Shown here piece after piece: positions 56,725 through 64,000 of a stretch of 64,000 nt of DNA (position 1 is its first letter; every line of letters begins with the position of its first letter). The notes under the pieces were generated by a model. That model saw only the letters and a program-made list of their open reading frames with translations. It did not search any database and was not told the DNA's origin. Origin of the DNA: Pseudolabrys taiwanensis (lineage in GTDB: Bacteria; Pseudomonadota; Alphaproteobacteria; Rhizobiales; Xanthobacteraceae); contig NZ_CP031417.1 of the NCBI RefSeq assembly GCF_003367395.1, forward strand, positions 5,295,501 to 5,359,500, in the 5' to 3' direction. The position numbers and the translations under genes were made by a program.

Positions 56725-56877
56725 GGCCGCGGGGTCTCCGACGCGTTACTGCGCGCATATAATGTTCGGATGGCGGTTTCGTTCCCTGAAGGCGGGTGCA
56801 GGTAGGGCCGCAGGTAACCCCTGCGGCAGCGCGCGGTATCGTGGGACGCGGGCTGCGATGCCGCGCAATGGCGGCGT

Positions 56878-59619
56878 TCACACCCGTTCGACGAAGCTAT
56901 CCACCACGCGCTTCTCGCCGGCTTTGTCGAAGGCGATGGTGAGCTTGTTGCCGTCGACGTTGACGACGTTGCCGTTGCCGAATTTCTGATGGAAGACGCG
57001 GTCGCCCACTTTGAACGAGGACGACGCGCCCGTGGACTTGGCGATCAGTTCGCCTTCGATGGTGAGCGGCGCGCGTTTGGGCGCTAAGCGACCGGCGCTT
57101 TGCGCGCGGCCACCCCTCTCACTCAAGGGGGGAGGGGACGATGCGGCGTCGTCGTCCGCATAAGCGTCGCTGTCCTGGTCGAACACGCCGTCGGGCACAT
57201 AGCGCGGCGCGCCGCTGTCGGAGAAGCCGCCTTTGCCGCGCCGCTGCTGCGCGCGCTGCCAGCCGGGCGTGGAATAGGTCGAGCCGAACGAGCCCATCTC
57301 GTCGAAGCGGCTCGGGCCGTAGCCCGACATGCCGAAGCCGCCGGTGCCGCCCGCGGCCTCCTTCACCTCGACATGCTCCTCCGGCAGCTCGTCGAGGAAG
57401 CGCGACGGCACGTTCGACGACCACAGGCCGTGGATGCGCCGGTTGGCGGCGAAGTAGATCTTGGCGCGCTTGCGCGCGCGCGTGATGCCGACATGGGCGA
57501 GGCGGCGCTCTTCCTCGAGGCCGGCGCGGCCCTGGTCGTCGAGCGAGCGCTGATGCGGAAACAGGCCTTCCTCCCAGCCGGGCAGGAACACGGTGTCGAA
57601 CTCCAGGCCCTTGGCCGAGTGCAGCGTCATGATGCTGACGGCCTGCTCGTTGTCGGCGCTGTCGCGGTCCATCACCAGCGAGATGTGTTCGAGGAAGCCT
57701 TGCAGGTTCTCGAACTCCTCCATCGAGCGCACCAGCTCCTTGAGGTTTTCCAGCCGTCCGGCGGCGTCGGCGCTGCGGTCCTTCTGCCACATCTCGGTGT
57801 AGCCCGACTCGTCGAGGATGATCTCGGCGAGCTCGTTGTGGGGCAGCGTCTCCTTCTGCTTGGCCCAGCGGCCGAAGCTTTCCATCAGCGTGCGCAACGC
57901 GGTGCGCGGCTTCGGCTTCATCTCGTCGGTGGCGGACAGCGCGCGCGCGGCCTCCGTCAGCGGCACTTTGTTCTTGCGCGCATAGTCGTGCAGCATCTGC
58001 AGCGCGGCGTCGCCGAGGCCGCGCTTCGGCGTGTTGACGATGCGCTCGAAAGCGAGGTCGTCGGCCGGCTGCGCGACGACGCGCAGGTAGGCGAGGGCGT
58101 CGCGGATTTCCGCGCGCTCGTAGAAGCGCGGGCCGCCGATGACGCGATAAGGCATGCCGAGCTGGATGAAGCGGTCTTCGAACTCGCGCATCTGGAACGA
58201 CGCGCGCACCAGGATCGCGACCTCGTCGAGCGGATGGTCCTCGCCGCGGTCGCGCGCCTCGCGCTGCATCTGCTCGATCTCTTCGCCGATGGCGCGGGCT
58301 TCTTCCTCGGAGTCCCACGCGCCGGTGACCTGCACCTTCTCGCCGAGTTCGTCCTCGGTGCGCAGCGTCTTGCCGAGGCGGCCTTCGTTATGCGCGATGA
58401 GCGCGCTCGCGGCGGCGAGGATGTGGCCGGTGCTGCGATAGTTGCGTTCCAGGCGCACGACCTTCGCGCCCGGGAAGTCGTGATCGAAGCGCAGGATGTT
58501 GTCGACCTCGGCGCCGCGCCAGCCATAGATCGACTGGTCGTCGTCGCCGACGCAGCAGATGTTTTTTTGGTGCGTCTGCGATGCGCTTGGCAAAGCCGCT
58601 TGTGCGCTTTCCTCTCCCCTTGCGGGAGAGGGTGCCTGAGCGGCGTCAGCCGCGAAGGCGGGTGAGGGGTCAGTGCTTGCCGGCATATCGAACGTATCGG
58701 CGAGTTCGAACCCCTCATCCGGCTCGCCTTCGCTTTGCTCAGGCGATCCACCCTCTCCCGCAAGGGGAGAGGGTTGCGCTGCGGCTTGCGGCGACGTGCT
58801 CGGTACATTCTGCGACAGCAATCTCAGCCACAAATACTGCGCGACGTTCGTATCCTGATATTCGTCCACCAGGATGAACCTGAAGCGCTGCTGATACTGC
58901 TTGAGCACATCCGGGTTCTGCCGGAACAGGCGAATGCACTCCAAGAGCAGGTCGCCGAAGTCGGCCGCGTTCAGCGTCTTCAGCCGCTCCTGATAGGCGG
59001 TGTAGAGCTTCTTGCCCTTGCCGTTGCCGAAGCTCGCGGCTTCGCCGGCCGGCACTTGCTCCGGCGTGAGGCCGCGGTTCTTCCAGCCGTCGATCAGCAT
59101 CGCCAGCACGCGCGCCGGCCAGCGTTTGTCGTCGAGCCCCTCGGCTTCGACGAGCTGCTTGAGGACGCGAATCTGGTCGTCGGTGTCGAGGATGGTGAAG
59201 TCGCTCTTGAGACCGACCATCTCGGCGTGGCGGCGGAGGATCTTCACGCCGATGGAATGGAAGGTGCCCATCCAGGGCATGCCCTCGGCGACCGCGCCGA
59301 CCATCATGCCGACGCGCTCCTTCATCTCGCGCGCCGCCTTGTTGGTGAAGGTCACGGCGAGGATCTGCGAGGGATGCGCCCGGCCCATGTTGAGGATGTG
59401 CGCGATGCGCGTGGTCAGCACGCGCGTCTTGCCGGTGCCGGCGCCGGCCAGCACCAGCACCGGGCCGTCGAGCGTCTCCACCGCCGCCCGCTGCTCCGGG
59501 TTGAGGTCGGTGAGATACGGCAGATTGCTGGCGCGGGCGGCCATCGCCCGGGCGGCAATCCCGCCGGCGGCGGGGCGCGGGGGCACGGATACGGGAGCGG
59601 AACGCGGGGACTCGGCCAT
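56878..59619 (-). CDS. uvrD: UvrD/PcrA-type DNA helicase with repeat-coded insertion
   Basis: The 913-aa superfamily 1A helicase has Walker A VLAGAGTGKTRVLTTRIAHI, motif Ia LAVTFTNKAAREMKERVG, Walker B ILVDEYQDTN, motif III VGDDDQSIYGWRGAEV, and late motifs TLHSAKGLEFDTVFLPGWEE and VGITRARKRAKIYFA, with a C-terminal tudor-like KVGDRVFHQKFGNGNVVNVD. About 80 residues (coded at about 58567-58810) are inserted between LSQ and KNICC, i.e. between Walker B and motif III. They come from two inverted family D repeats and contain PSPLAGEGGSPEQSEGEPDE and PSPARGEES. A smaller repeat-coded piece (PPPLSERGG) lies near the C-terminus. Start MAESPRSAPVSVPP is tentative. uvrD and pcrA cannot be told apart here. 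Confidence 0.9.
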   Translation of the reverse strand: MAESPRSAPVSVPPRPAAGGIAARAMAARASNLPYLTDLNPEQRAAVETLDGPVLVLAGAGTGKTRVLTTRIAHILNMGRAHPSQILAVTFTNKAAREMKERVGMMVGAVAEGMPWMGTFHSIGVKILRRHAEMVGLKSDFTILDTDDQIRVLKQLVEAEGLDDKRWPARVLAMLIDGWKNRGLTPEQVPAGEAASFGNGKGKKLYTAYQERLKTLNAADFGDLLLECIRLFRQNPDVLKQYQQRFRFILVDEYQDTNVAQYLWLRLLSQNVPSTSPQAAAQPSPLAGEGGSPEQSEGEPDEGFELADTFDMPASTDPSPAFAADAAQAPSPARGEESAQAALPSASQTHQKNICCVGDDDQSIYGWRGAEVDNILRFDHDFPGAKVVRLERNYRSTGHILAAASALIAHNEGRLGKTLRTEDELGEKVQVTGAWDSEEEARAIGEEIEQMQREARDRGEDHPLDEVAILVRASFQMREFEDRFIQLGMPYRVIGGPRFYERAEIRDALAYLRVVAQPADDLAFERIVNTPKRGLGDAALQMLHDYARKNKVPLTEAARALSATDEMKPKPRTALRTLMESFGRWAKQKETLPHNELAEIILDESGYTEMWQKDRSADAAGRLENLKELVRSMEEFENLQGFLEHISLVMDRDSADNEQAVSIMTLHSAKGLEFDTVFLPGWEEGLFPHQRSLDDQGRAGLEEERRLAHVGITRARKRAKIYFAANRRIHGLWSSNVPSRFLDELPEEHVEVKEAAGGTGGFGMSGYGPSRFDEMGSFGSTYSTPGWQRAQQRRGKGGFSDSGAPRYVPDGVFDQDSDAYADDDAASSPPPLSERGGRAQSAGRLAPKRAPLTIEGELIAKSTGASSSFKVGDRVFHQKFGNGNVVNVDGNKLTIAFDKAGEKRVVDSFVERV
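58611..58773. repeat. Inverted pair of family D repeats inside the helicase gene
   Basis: CCTCTCCCCTTGCGGGAGAG (58611) through GGGTGAGGGGT and, inverted, CCCCTCATCCGGCTCGCCTT (58711) through GCAAGGGGAGAGGG. Both are fully open in the helicase frame. A short related piece lies at 57112-57138. Confidence 0.8.
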
Positions 59620-59827
59620 CTTTCCAAGGGGTTAGAGAAGGCCGAGACAACGGCCACCATAGATTCTCTCTAGCCCAAAGATGGCATTCGTGGGCCCGTA
59701 TTTCGAGGGGCGGACCCCGCCGGCCGCGCCGGTTCCAACGCTTTCCGTCGCGACATCCCAGCTATTTCGGCGCGGCAGGGCGGGCAGGGCGCCGCCCTGC
59801 CCGCAGAACGGGTGGATCGCGCGCGCT

Positions 59828-60811
59828 TTACTGCGGCTTGTATTCTTCGCGCTTGGTGTTGGCGATCTTGATCAGGGTCTCGGCGGCCTTGCGGTCTTCG
59901 ACCAGAAACGCGGCGAAGGCCTCCGGCGTGGTCGGCGCCGCGACCACAGACTGCTGCTCGAGATAGGCCACGAACGCGGGCTCGCTGAACAGCGTCACGA
60001 AGGCGCTGTTGATCTTCGCGATGACCGCGGGCGGCGTGGCTTTTGGCGCCACGATGCCCCACCAGCCTTTGCCGGGATAGCCGGGCAGGCCCGCTTCGTC
60101 GAAGGTAGGCACATCCGGCAGGAGCGGCGAGCGCTTGGCCGACGAAATCGCGAGTGCCTTGACGTTGCCGGCTTTCACCAATCCGAGGAAGTTGCCGACC
60201 CCGAAGCGCGTCGCTTGCACCTGGTTGGCGGCGACAGCCTGTGCCGCGGGCCCGCCGCCGGCATAGGGCACGCCGACGATCCCGGTGCCCCACTGGTTGT
60301 TGAGCCACTTCAGGAACAGATCGGGGAACGAGCCGTCGCCCAAGGTCGCGAAATTGAGGCCGTCGGGTTTCGCCTGCGCCATGCCCTTGAGCTCGGCGAT
60401 CGTGTTCACGCCAAGCGCGGACGAAACGAACAGCCCTTCGTTGAGAAAGAAGAGCCGCGTGATCGGTGCGAGATCGCGCGCGGGATCGTAGGGCAGCTTG
60501 GCGTAGTGAAGCGGATTGTACGACATGGCGTCGTGGTGCAGCAGGCAAAGCGTGTAACCGTCGGGCGCGGCTTGCGCGCAAGCCTGTGCCGCGATGATGC
60601 CGCCCGCCGTGCCGCGGTTCTCGATGATCAGCGGCTGGCCGAGCCGTTGCGACAATTCCTGTCCGGCCTTGCGGGCGATGACATCGGTGACGCTGCCGGC
60701 GGCGATCGACACGATCAGCCGGATCGGCCGGTCAGGATAAGTCTCTGCATGCGCCGTGGCGGCGCCGAATGTGAGAACAAGACCTAAAGCAACGCGCGCG
60801 ACTTTCCCCAT
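59828..60811 (-). CDS. Bug-family tricarboxylate-type substrate-binding protein
   Basis: The 327-aa periplasmic receptor has a signal peptide (to residue ~22, AHA) and Bug motifs YPDRPIRLIVSIAAGSVTDV, LGQPLIIENRGTAGG, APDGYTLCLLH and PYDPARDLAPI. No membrane component is encoded nearby. It shares direction with the dienelactone hydrolase (57 nt upstream of its start) and lyase-like gene, suggesting uptake and degradation of one organic acid. Confidence 0.9.
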   Translation of the reverse strand: MGKVARVALGLVLTFGAATAHAETYPDRPIRLIVSIAAGSVTDVIARKAGQELSQRLGQPLIIENRGTAGGIIAAQACAQAAPDGYTLCLLHHDAMSYNPLHYAKLPYDPARDLAPITRLFFLNEGLFVSSALGVNTIAELKGMAQAKPDGLNFATLGDGSFPDLFLKWLNNQWGTGIVGVPYAGGGPAAQAVAANQVQATRFGVGNFLGLVKAGNVKALAISSAKRSPLLPDVPTFDEAGLPGYPGKGWWGIVAPKATPPAVIAKINSAFVTLFSEPAFVAYLEQQSVVAAPTTPEAFAAFLVEDRKAAETLIKIANTKREEYKPQ

Positions 60812-60868
60812 GACGTTTTCCTTCCCCAGTTATCGATTGTTGTCGTTCTTTTGAGCATGCGTTTTTTC

Positions 60869-61600
60869 TTAGAGCTTGCCTTCGAAGGCAGCCGTCGCGA
60901 AGGCGTCGAGCATCGCGTAGCTCTGCCGTGCCGCGCCCGGGTCGTAACAGGCGATGCCCGGCACATCGGATTCGATCTCGCAGAAGGAATGCAGCAGGCC
61001 GCCGAAGACGAGCATCTGCCATTTGGCGTCGGCGGCTTCCATCTCCGCCTCGAAAGCATCGCGGTCGCTCTTCGGCACCACAGGATCCTTGGCGCCGTGC
61101 ATCACGCAAATGGCCGCTTTGATGTCGCCGGGCTTGGCCGGCAGCGGCGTCAGCAGGTCGCCGTGCAGGCAGATCGCCGCCTGTATGTCGGCGCCGCTGC
61201 GCGCGAGCTCGAGCACGTTGCCGCCGCCGAAGCAGAAGCCGGCCGCGGCCTGTCGTTTCAGATCGCCGATGGCGCGTTTGCTGCTTTCGGCGCGCAACGT
61301 CTCCAGCGCCGCAACGATGCGCCGCCGTCGTTCAGGCGCGTCGGCACGCACGGCGTTGGCGAGGGACATCGCTTCCGGCGGGCTGTCGGGAACCTTACCC
61401 TCACCGTACATGTCGGCGACGAAGGCGACGTACTTGTTGCCGGCGATGGCGGCCGCGCGCTCGATCGCTTCATTGCTGACGCCAAGCCAGTTCGGCGCCA
61501 TCAGTAGCAACGGCCGCTCGCCGCTCGTGTGCTCGTCGTAGACCAGGGCGCCGCGGCCGACGATGCCGCCGGCCCGATACTCGATCCATTCAACCGTCAC
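60869..61600 (-). CDS. Dienelactone hydrolase family protein
   Basis: This 243-aa alpha/beta hydrolase has the Cys nucleophile in AAGFCFGGGNVL, Asp in GAKDPVVPKS and His in GGLLHSF, the triad of dienelactone hydrolases. It may open a lactone in aromatic degradation. It lies between the Bug receptor and a beta-propeller lyase-like gene, all reading leftward with small gaps. Confidence 0.87.
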   Translation of the reverse strand: MTVEWIEYRAGGIVGRGALVYDEHTSGERPLLLMAPNWLGVSNEAIERAAAIAGNKYVAFVADMYGEGKVPDSPPEAMSLANAVRADAPERRRRIVAALETLRAESSKRAIGDLKRQAAAGFCFGGGNVLELARSGADIQAAICLHGDLLTPLPAKPGDIKAAICVMHGAKDPVVPKSDRDAFEAEMEAADAKWQMLVFGGLLHSFCEIESDVPGIACYDPGAARQSYAMLDAFATAAFEGKL

Positions 61601-61621
61601 ATTTTCCCCCTTCTCCGGCGG

Positions 61622-62563
61622 TCAGCCGAGAATGATCTCACCGATCAGCCCGGCGTCGTATTGCGTGAAGTAAAGTCGTCCGTTCGACAGCCCGGCAATG
61701 CAGCGCGCGCCGCTGGCCTTCGTCGGAATGTCGTATTCGGCGATCAAGGTGCCGTCCGGTTTCATGTGACCGATCTTGTTGGCGAAGTTTTCCGTGCACC
61801 AGAGATTGCCGTCGGCGCCGATAGCAACGCCGCGCAGCGACGCATTCGGCGTCGGAAACACGAAATCCCGAAAGGTGCCGTCGCGGTCCAGGCGACCGAG
61901 CGCATTGGCACCCGTCTCGACGAACCAGATGCTGCCGTCGTCATACGTGACCATCGCGCGCGGCTGGCTGTCGCGCGTCGGGATATCGAACTCGGTGACC
62001 GCGCCGTCGACGCTTATCCGTCCGACCCGGTTGCCGGCCGCCTCGCTGAACCACAGCGCCCCATCGCGCACCACGATCGACAACGGCTTGCTGCCTGGCG
62101 TGATGCCGTCTTTGAATTCGGTGATCCTGCCGTCGGGGGTGATGCGGCCGATCTGACTGACTTCGGTTTCCGAGAACCAGATATTGCCGTCCGGTCCGAG
62201 CGCGATGCCGTCGGGTCCCGCGTTCGGTGTCGGCACGTCGAATTCGGCCAACGCGCCCTGGGGCGAGAGACGCCCGATCTTGTTCGCTTTCTTTTGCGCG
62301 AACCACAGATTGCCATCGCCGCCGAGAACGATGCCGATCGGCGTCGCATTGGGCGTCGGCAACTCGAACTCGGTAAAGCGCTGCGTGCGTGGATCGAAGC
62401 AGCCGACCTTGGCGGCGCCGCTCTCGCAGAACCAGAGATTGCGATCCGGCCCCTCAACGCAAATGTAGGGCGCGCTGCCTTCGCTCGGAATGCGGTACTC
62501 GCGGATTTCGATCGATCGCGCGTTGTGCGGTCGTGTGCTCGCGACATGTGAATCGGATGACAT
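61622..62563 (-). CDS. Virginiamycin B lyase-like beta-propeller protein
   Basis: The 313-aa protein consists of repeated propeller blades with the pattern G.DGNLWF..E/Q..NKIGRL.P.G...EF..PTPNA.P (for example ALGPDGNIWFSETEVSQIGR). This fits the Vgb/SMP-30-like family. True streptogramin lyases carry a catalytic His and Glu that were not confirmed here. A gluconolactonase or lactone hydrolase role fits the context better. It starts the leftward unit ending with the Bug receptor. Confidence 0.8.
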   Translation of the reverse strand: MSSDSHVASTRPHNARSIEIREYRIPSEGSAPYICVEGPDRNLWFCESGAAKVGCFDPRTQRFTEFELPTPNATPIGIVLGGDGNLWFAQKKANKIGRLSPQGALAEFDVPTPNAGPDGIALGPDGNIWFSETEVSQIGRITPDGRITEFKDGITPGSKPLSIVVRDGALWFSEAAGNRVGRISVDGAVTEFDIPTRDSQPRAMVTYDDGSIWFVETGANALGRLDRDGTFRDFVFPTPNASLRGVAIGADGNLWCTENFANKIGHMKPDGTLIAEYDIPTKASGARCIAGLSNGRLYFTQYDAGLIGEIILG

Positions 62564-62939
62564 CGTCGGTCCCGGAGCGTGGTACAGTGAACGTTTCCTC
62601 GATGCGCGATGATAGCAATCGCAGCAGTCGCCAAGTCAATCGACGCATCGCAATTTGCGAACCGGAGTGCGGTACAAGACGTCAAGAGAGCGTCAAAAAG
62701 ATGCGCCTGATCGGGGCGAGGAAGACAACGCGCACGGCCAGCGGGAATTGGGTCGTCCGGCGTCGGCCCGTGCGGCGCGCAAGGGGGCGCGGCGCCCCGG
62801 ATCTCCGGCCGGCACCGTGAGCGGGCTCGGACGCCATGCTTAACGCGGTGCGTAAACGCTATTCGCAGGTGCCGCCGAAACGGTCTGGAACTCTGCCGGG
62901 CCGTTCTTTAAGCTGCCGGCCAACAAAGGAGTTCGACGC
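62564..62939. other. Intergenic region between the lyase-like gene and the cupin gene
   Basis: These 376 nt between divergent genes carry no plausible gene; short open frames are Arg-rich and lack family likeness. The part next to the cupin gene (about 62855-62939) holds AAAGGAG before the ATG. No clear operator was seen. Confidence 0.4.
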
Positions 62940-63389
62940 ATGCAGCCGATGACGCCCGGCATCACCAAGGCCGGCACTGGTATCGATGGGATCGTGTGGA
63001 GCATTCTGGGCCAGACCTATGTGCCCAAGCAGCTCTCGGAGGAGTCCTTCGCCTGGCATGCGACATTCCCGTCGGGCACCTTCGTGCCGCCGCACATCCA
63101 TCCGACGCAGGACGAGTTCATCTACATGCTCGAGGGCAGGCTCGACGCGGTGATCGACGGCCGCGACTTCGCCGCGACCGCCGGCGATGTGATCAAGCTG
63201 CCGATGGGCATCCCGCACGGCCTGTTCAACAAATCCGACCAGACCGTGAAGTGCTTCTTCTGGGTGACGCCGACGCGCAAGCTCTACGACCTGTTCTGGG
63301 CCATCCACTCGATGAAGGAGCAGAACCCGCCGGACGTCGTCGCGCTCTCGGCGCGCTACGAGGTGAACTTCCTGCCGCCGCCGGCGTGA
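62940..63389 (+). CDS. Cupin-domain protein
   Basis: This 149-aa single-cupin protein has the metal-binding motif 1 (PPHIHPTQDEFIYMLEG, with His, His, Glu) and motif 2 (KLPMGIPHGLFN with His). The function is unknown; related small cupins include dioxygenases, isomerases and sugar-binding proteins. AAAGGAG lies upstream of the ATG. Confidence 0.85.
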   Translation: MQPMTPGITKAGTGIDGIVWSILGQTYVPKQLSEESFAWHATFPSGTFVPPHIHPTQDEFIYMLEGRLDAVIDGRDFAATAGDVIKLPMGIPHGLFNKSDQTVKCFFWVTPTRKLYDLFWAIHSMKEQNPPDVVALSARYEVNFLPPPA

Positions 63390-63425
63390 GGGGCGGCGCG
63401 GCTAGCGTAGCCTGCGGGGACATGG

Positions 63426-63619
63426 ATGCTGACCGACAGCCGTGATATCATCCAGCGGCTGCGGCAAGATGGTTTCGAACTCGTATCGGTACGCGGCTCG
63501 CACCACAAATTCGTCCATCGGGCGAAGCATCTAATGGTGATCGTGCGCATCCCAAACGGGACTTACCGAAGGGGACCGTGCGCAGCATCTACAAGCAGGC
63601 AGGCTGGCCGAAGGATTGA
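63426..63619 (+). pseudogene. hicA: HicA-type mRNA interferase toxin, frameshifted
   Basis: The first part (DIIQRLRQDGFELVSVRGSH, then HKFVHRAKHLMVIV) is the HicA double-stranded RNA-binding fold with its catalytic His (GSHHKF). The second part (HPKRDLPKGTVRSIYKQAGW, then PKD) is in another frame. They join at GTG-CG-CAT (63543-63550), where the family has V-P-H, so a single missing base explains the shift. The stop at 63617-63619 is 3 nt before hicB, the normal hicAB arrangement. The toxin is inactive unless the missing base is a sequencing error. Confidence 0.82.
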
Positions 63620-63622
63620 CCG

Positions 63623-63916
63623 ATGCCTCACTACATCGCGCTCATTCATAAAGAAGCCGACAGTTCTTACGGCGTGTCGTTTCCCGATGTGCCGGGCGTC
63701 GTTACGGCTGGCGGCACCATTGACGAAGCGATGCGGCGCGCGGCCGAAGTCTTGGTGTTTGCCGCCGAGGACTGGGAAGATCGGGACGGCAATAGGCGCT
63801 TTCCTCCGCCGCGCACCATCGATGAATTGCGCGCTGACGCTGAATTCCAGGAAGACGCGGCCGATGCCGTTGTCGCGGCCATTCCATTTCGCGTGACGGC
63901 GGAAGCGGCCGAGTAA
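63623..63916 (+). CDS. hicB: HicB-type antitoxin, without visible DNA-binding tail
   Basis: This 97-aa protein has the HicB N-terminal domain (YIALIHKEADSSYGVSFPDV, then PGVVTAGGTIDEAMRRAAEV), which neutralises HicA. It ends soon after DAVVAAIPFRVTAEAAE, whereas many HicB proteins carry a C-terminal ribbon-helix-helix or helix-turn-helix for autoregulation. None is coded in the following bases. It starts 3 nt after the hicA stop. Confidence 0.85.
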   Translation: MPHYIALIHKEADSSYGVSFPDVPGVVTAGGTIDEAMRRAAEVLVFAAEDWEDRDGNRRFPPPRTIDELRADAEFQEDAADAVVAAIPFRVTAEAAE

Positions 63917-63947
63917 GCCTCGAGGGCGGGCGCTGTACGTCCTTCGT

Positions 63948-63973
63948 TCATTCCCGCGCAAGCGGGAATCCAG
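63948..63973. repeat. Short palindrome (family G) at the window end
   Basis: TCATTCCCGCGCAAGCGGGA then ATCCAG is a common short palindrome with the same outer frame (TCAT...ATCCA) as families A and B. It may continue beyond the window. Confidence 0.65.
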
Positions 63974-64000
63974 TTCTTACGATGGAGCGTTTGGCCACTT

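Noticed and set aside
62655-62843. 62-aa open frame between the lyase-like and cupin genes
   Set aside because: Arg/Gly/Ala-rich without ribosome binding site or domain; treated as non-coding.

Overview
The window is about 64 kb of GC-rich chromosomal DNA from an alphaproteobacterium, very probably of the order Hyphomicrobiales (Rhizobiales) near the Nitrobacteraceae/Xanthobacteraceae. Pointers are the division and cell wall (dcw) gene order mraZ-rsmH-ftsL-ftsI-murE-murF-mraY-murD-ftsW-murG-murC-murB-ddlB-ftsQ-ftsA-ftsZ-lpxC, the meso-diaminopimelate type MurE, an FtsZ with a very long linker, a BA14K-like protein, and dense short palindromic repeats of the kind common in Bradyrhizobium relatives. 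No rRNA, tRNA, CRISPR array or classical transposase was seen.

Layout. 0.1-0.7 kb: a PRC-barrel secreted protein. 0.95-16.6 kb: the first dcw block, mraZ to murB, preceded by a four-box MraZ-type operator. A thioesterase gene and a GIY-YIG nuclease gene bracketed by repeats sit between murC and murB. 16.6-19.9 kb: three accessory genes (MFS, FAD monooxygenase, DUF4239 membrane protein). 20.0-20.9 kb: ddlB, apparently starting at ATT. 20.9-36.3 kb: a large accessory block separating ddlB from ftsQ. It holds a ClC transporter, a GGDEF-EAL protein, a P-type ATPase with an FNR/FixK-like box, an SPW membrane protein, a hydrolase/extradiol dioxygenase pair, an orphan Bug receptor, two secreted proteins, an arsR-arsC-acr3 operon and a helix-turn-helix gene. 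36.7-42.2 kb: ftsQ-ftsA-ftsZ and lpxC. 42.4-48.0 kb: bamD, recN, ligA, with a second repeat-bracketed GIY-YIG gene between recN and ligA. 48-52.4 kb: an MFS exporter and a reverse-strand operon of a small secreted protein, prmA and aminopeptidase P. 52.4-56.7 kb: small envelope or secreted proteins (L,D-transpeptidase, CAP, BA14K-like, RlpA-like, Kazal-like). 56.9-59.6 kb: a UvrD/PcrA helicase carrying an in-frame repeat insertion. 59.8-62.6 kb: a catabolic-looking cluster. 62.9 kb to the end: a cupin and a hicAB pair with a frameshifted toxin gene.

The most interesting structure is the association between two solitary GIY-YIG nuclease genes and palindromic repeats. Each gene is tightly bracketed by inverted copies of a different palindrome, and both palindrome families share the outer frame GTCAT...ATCCA. 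This looks like a nuclease-plus-repeat mobile system, comparable in logic to REP/RAYT but with a GIY-YIG enzyme. It is an inference from two loci that needs a genome-wide test. Repeats of another family have inserted in frame into two proteins (the UvrD-like helicase and a helix-turn-helix protein).
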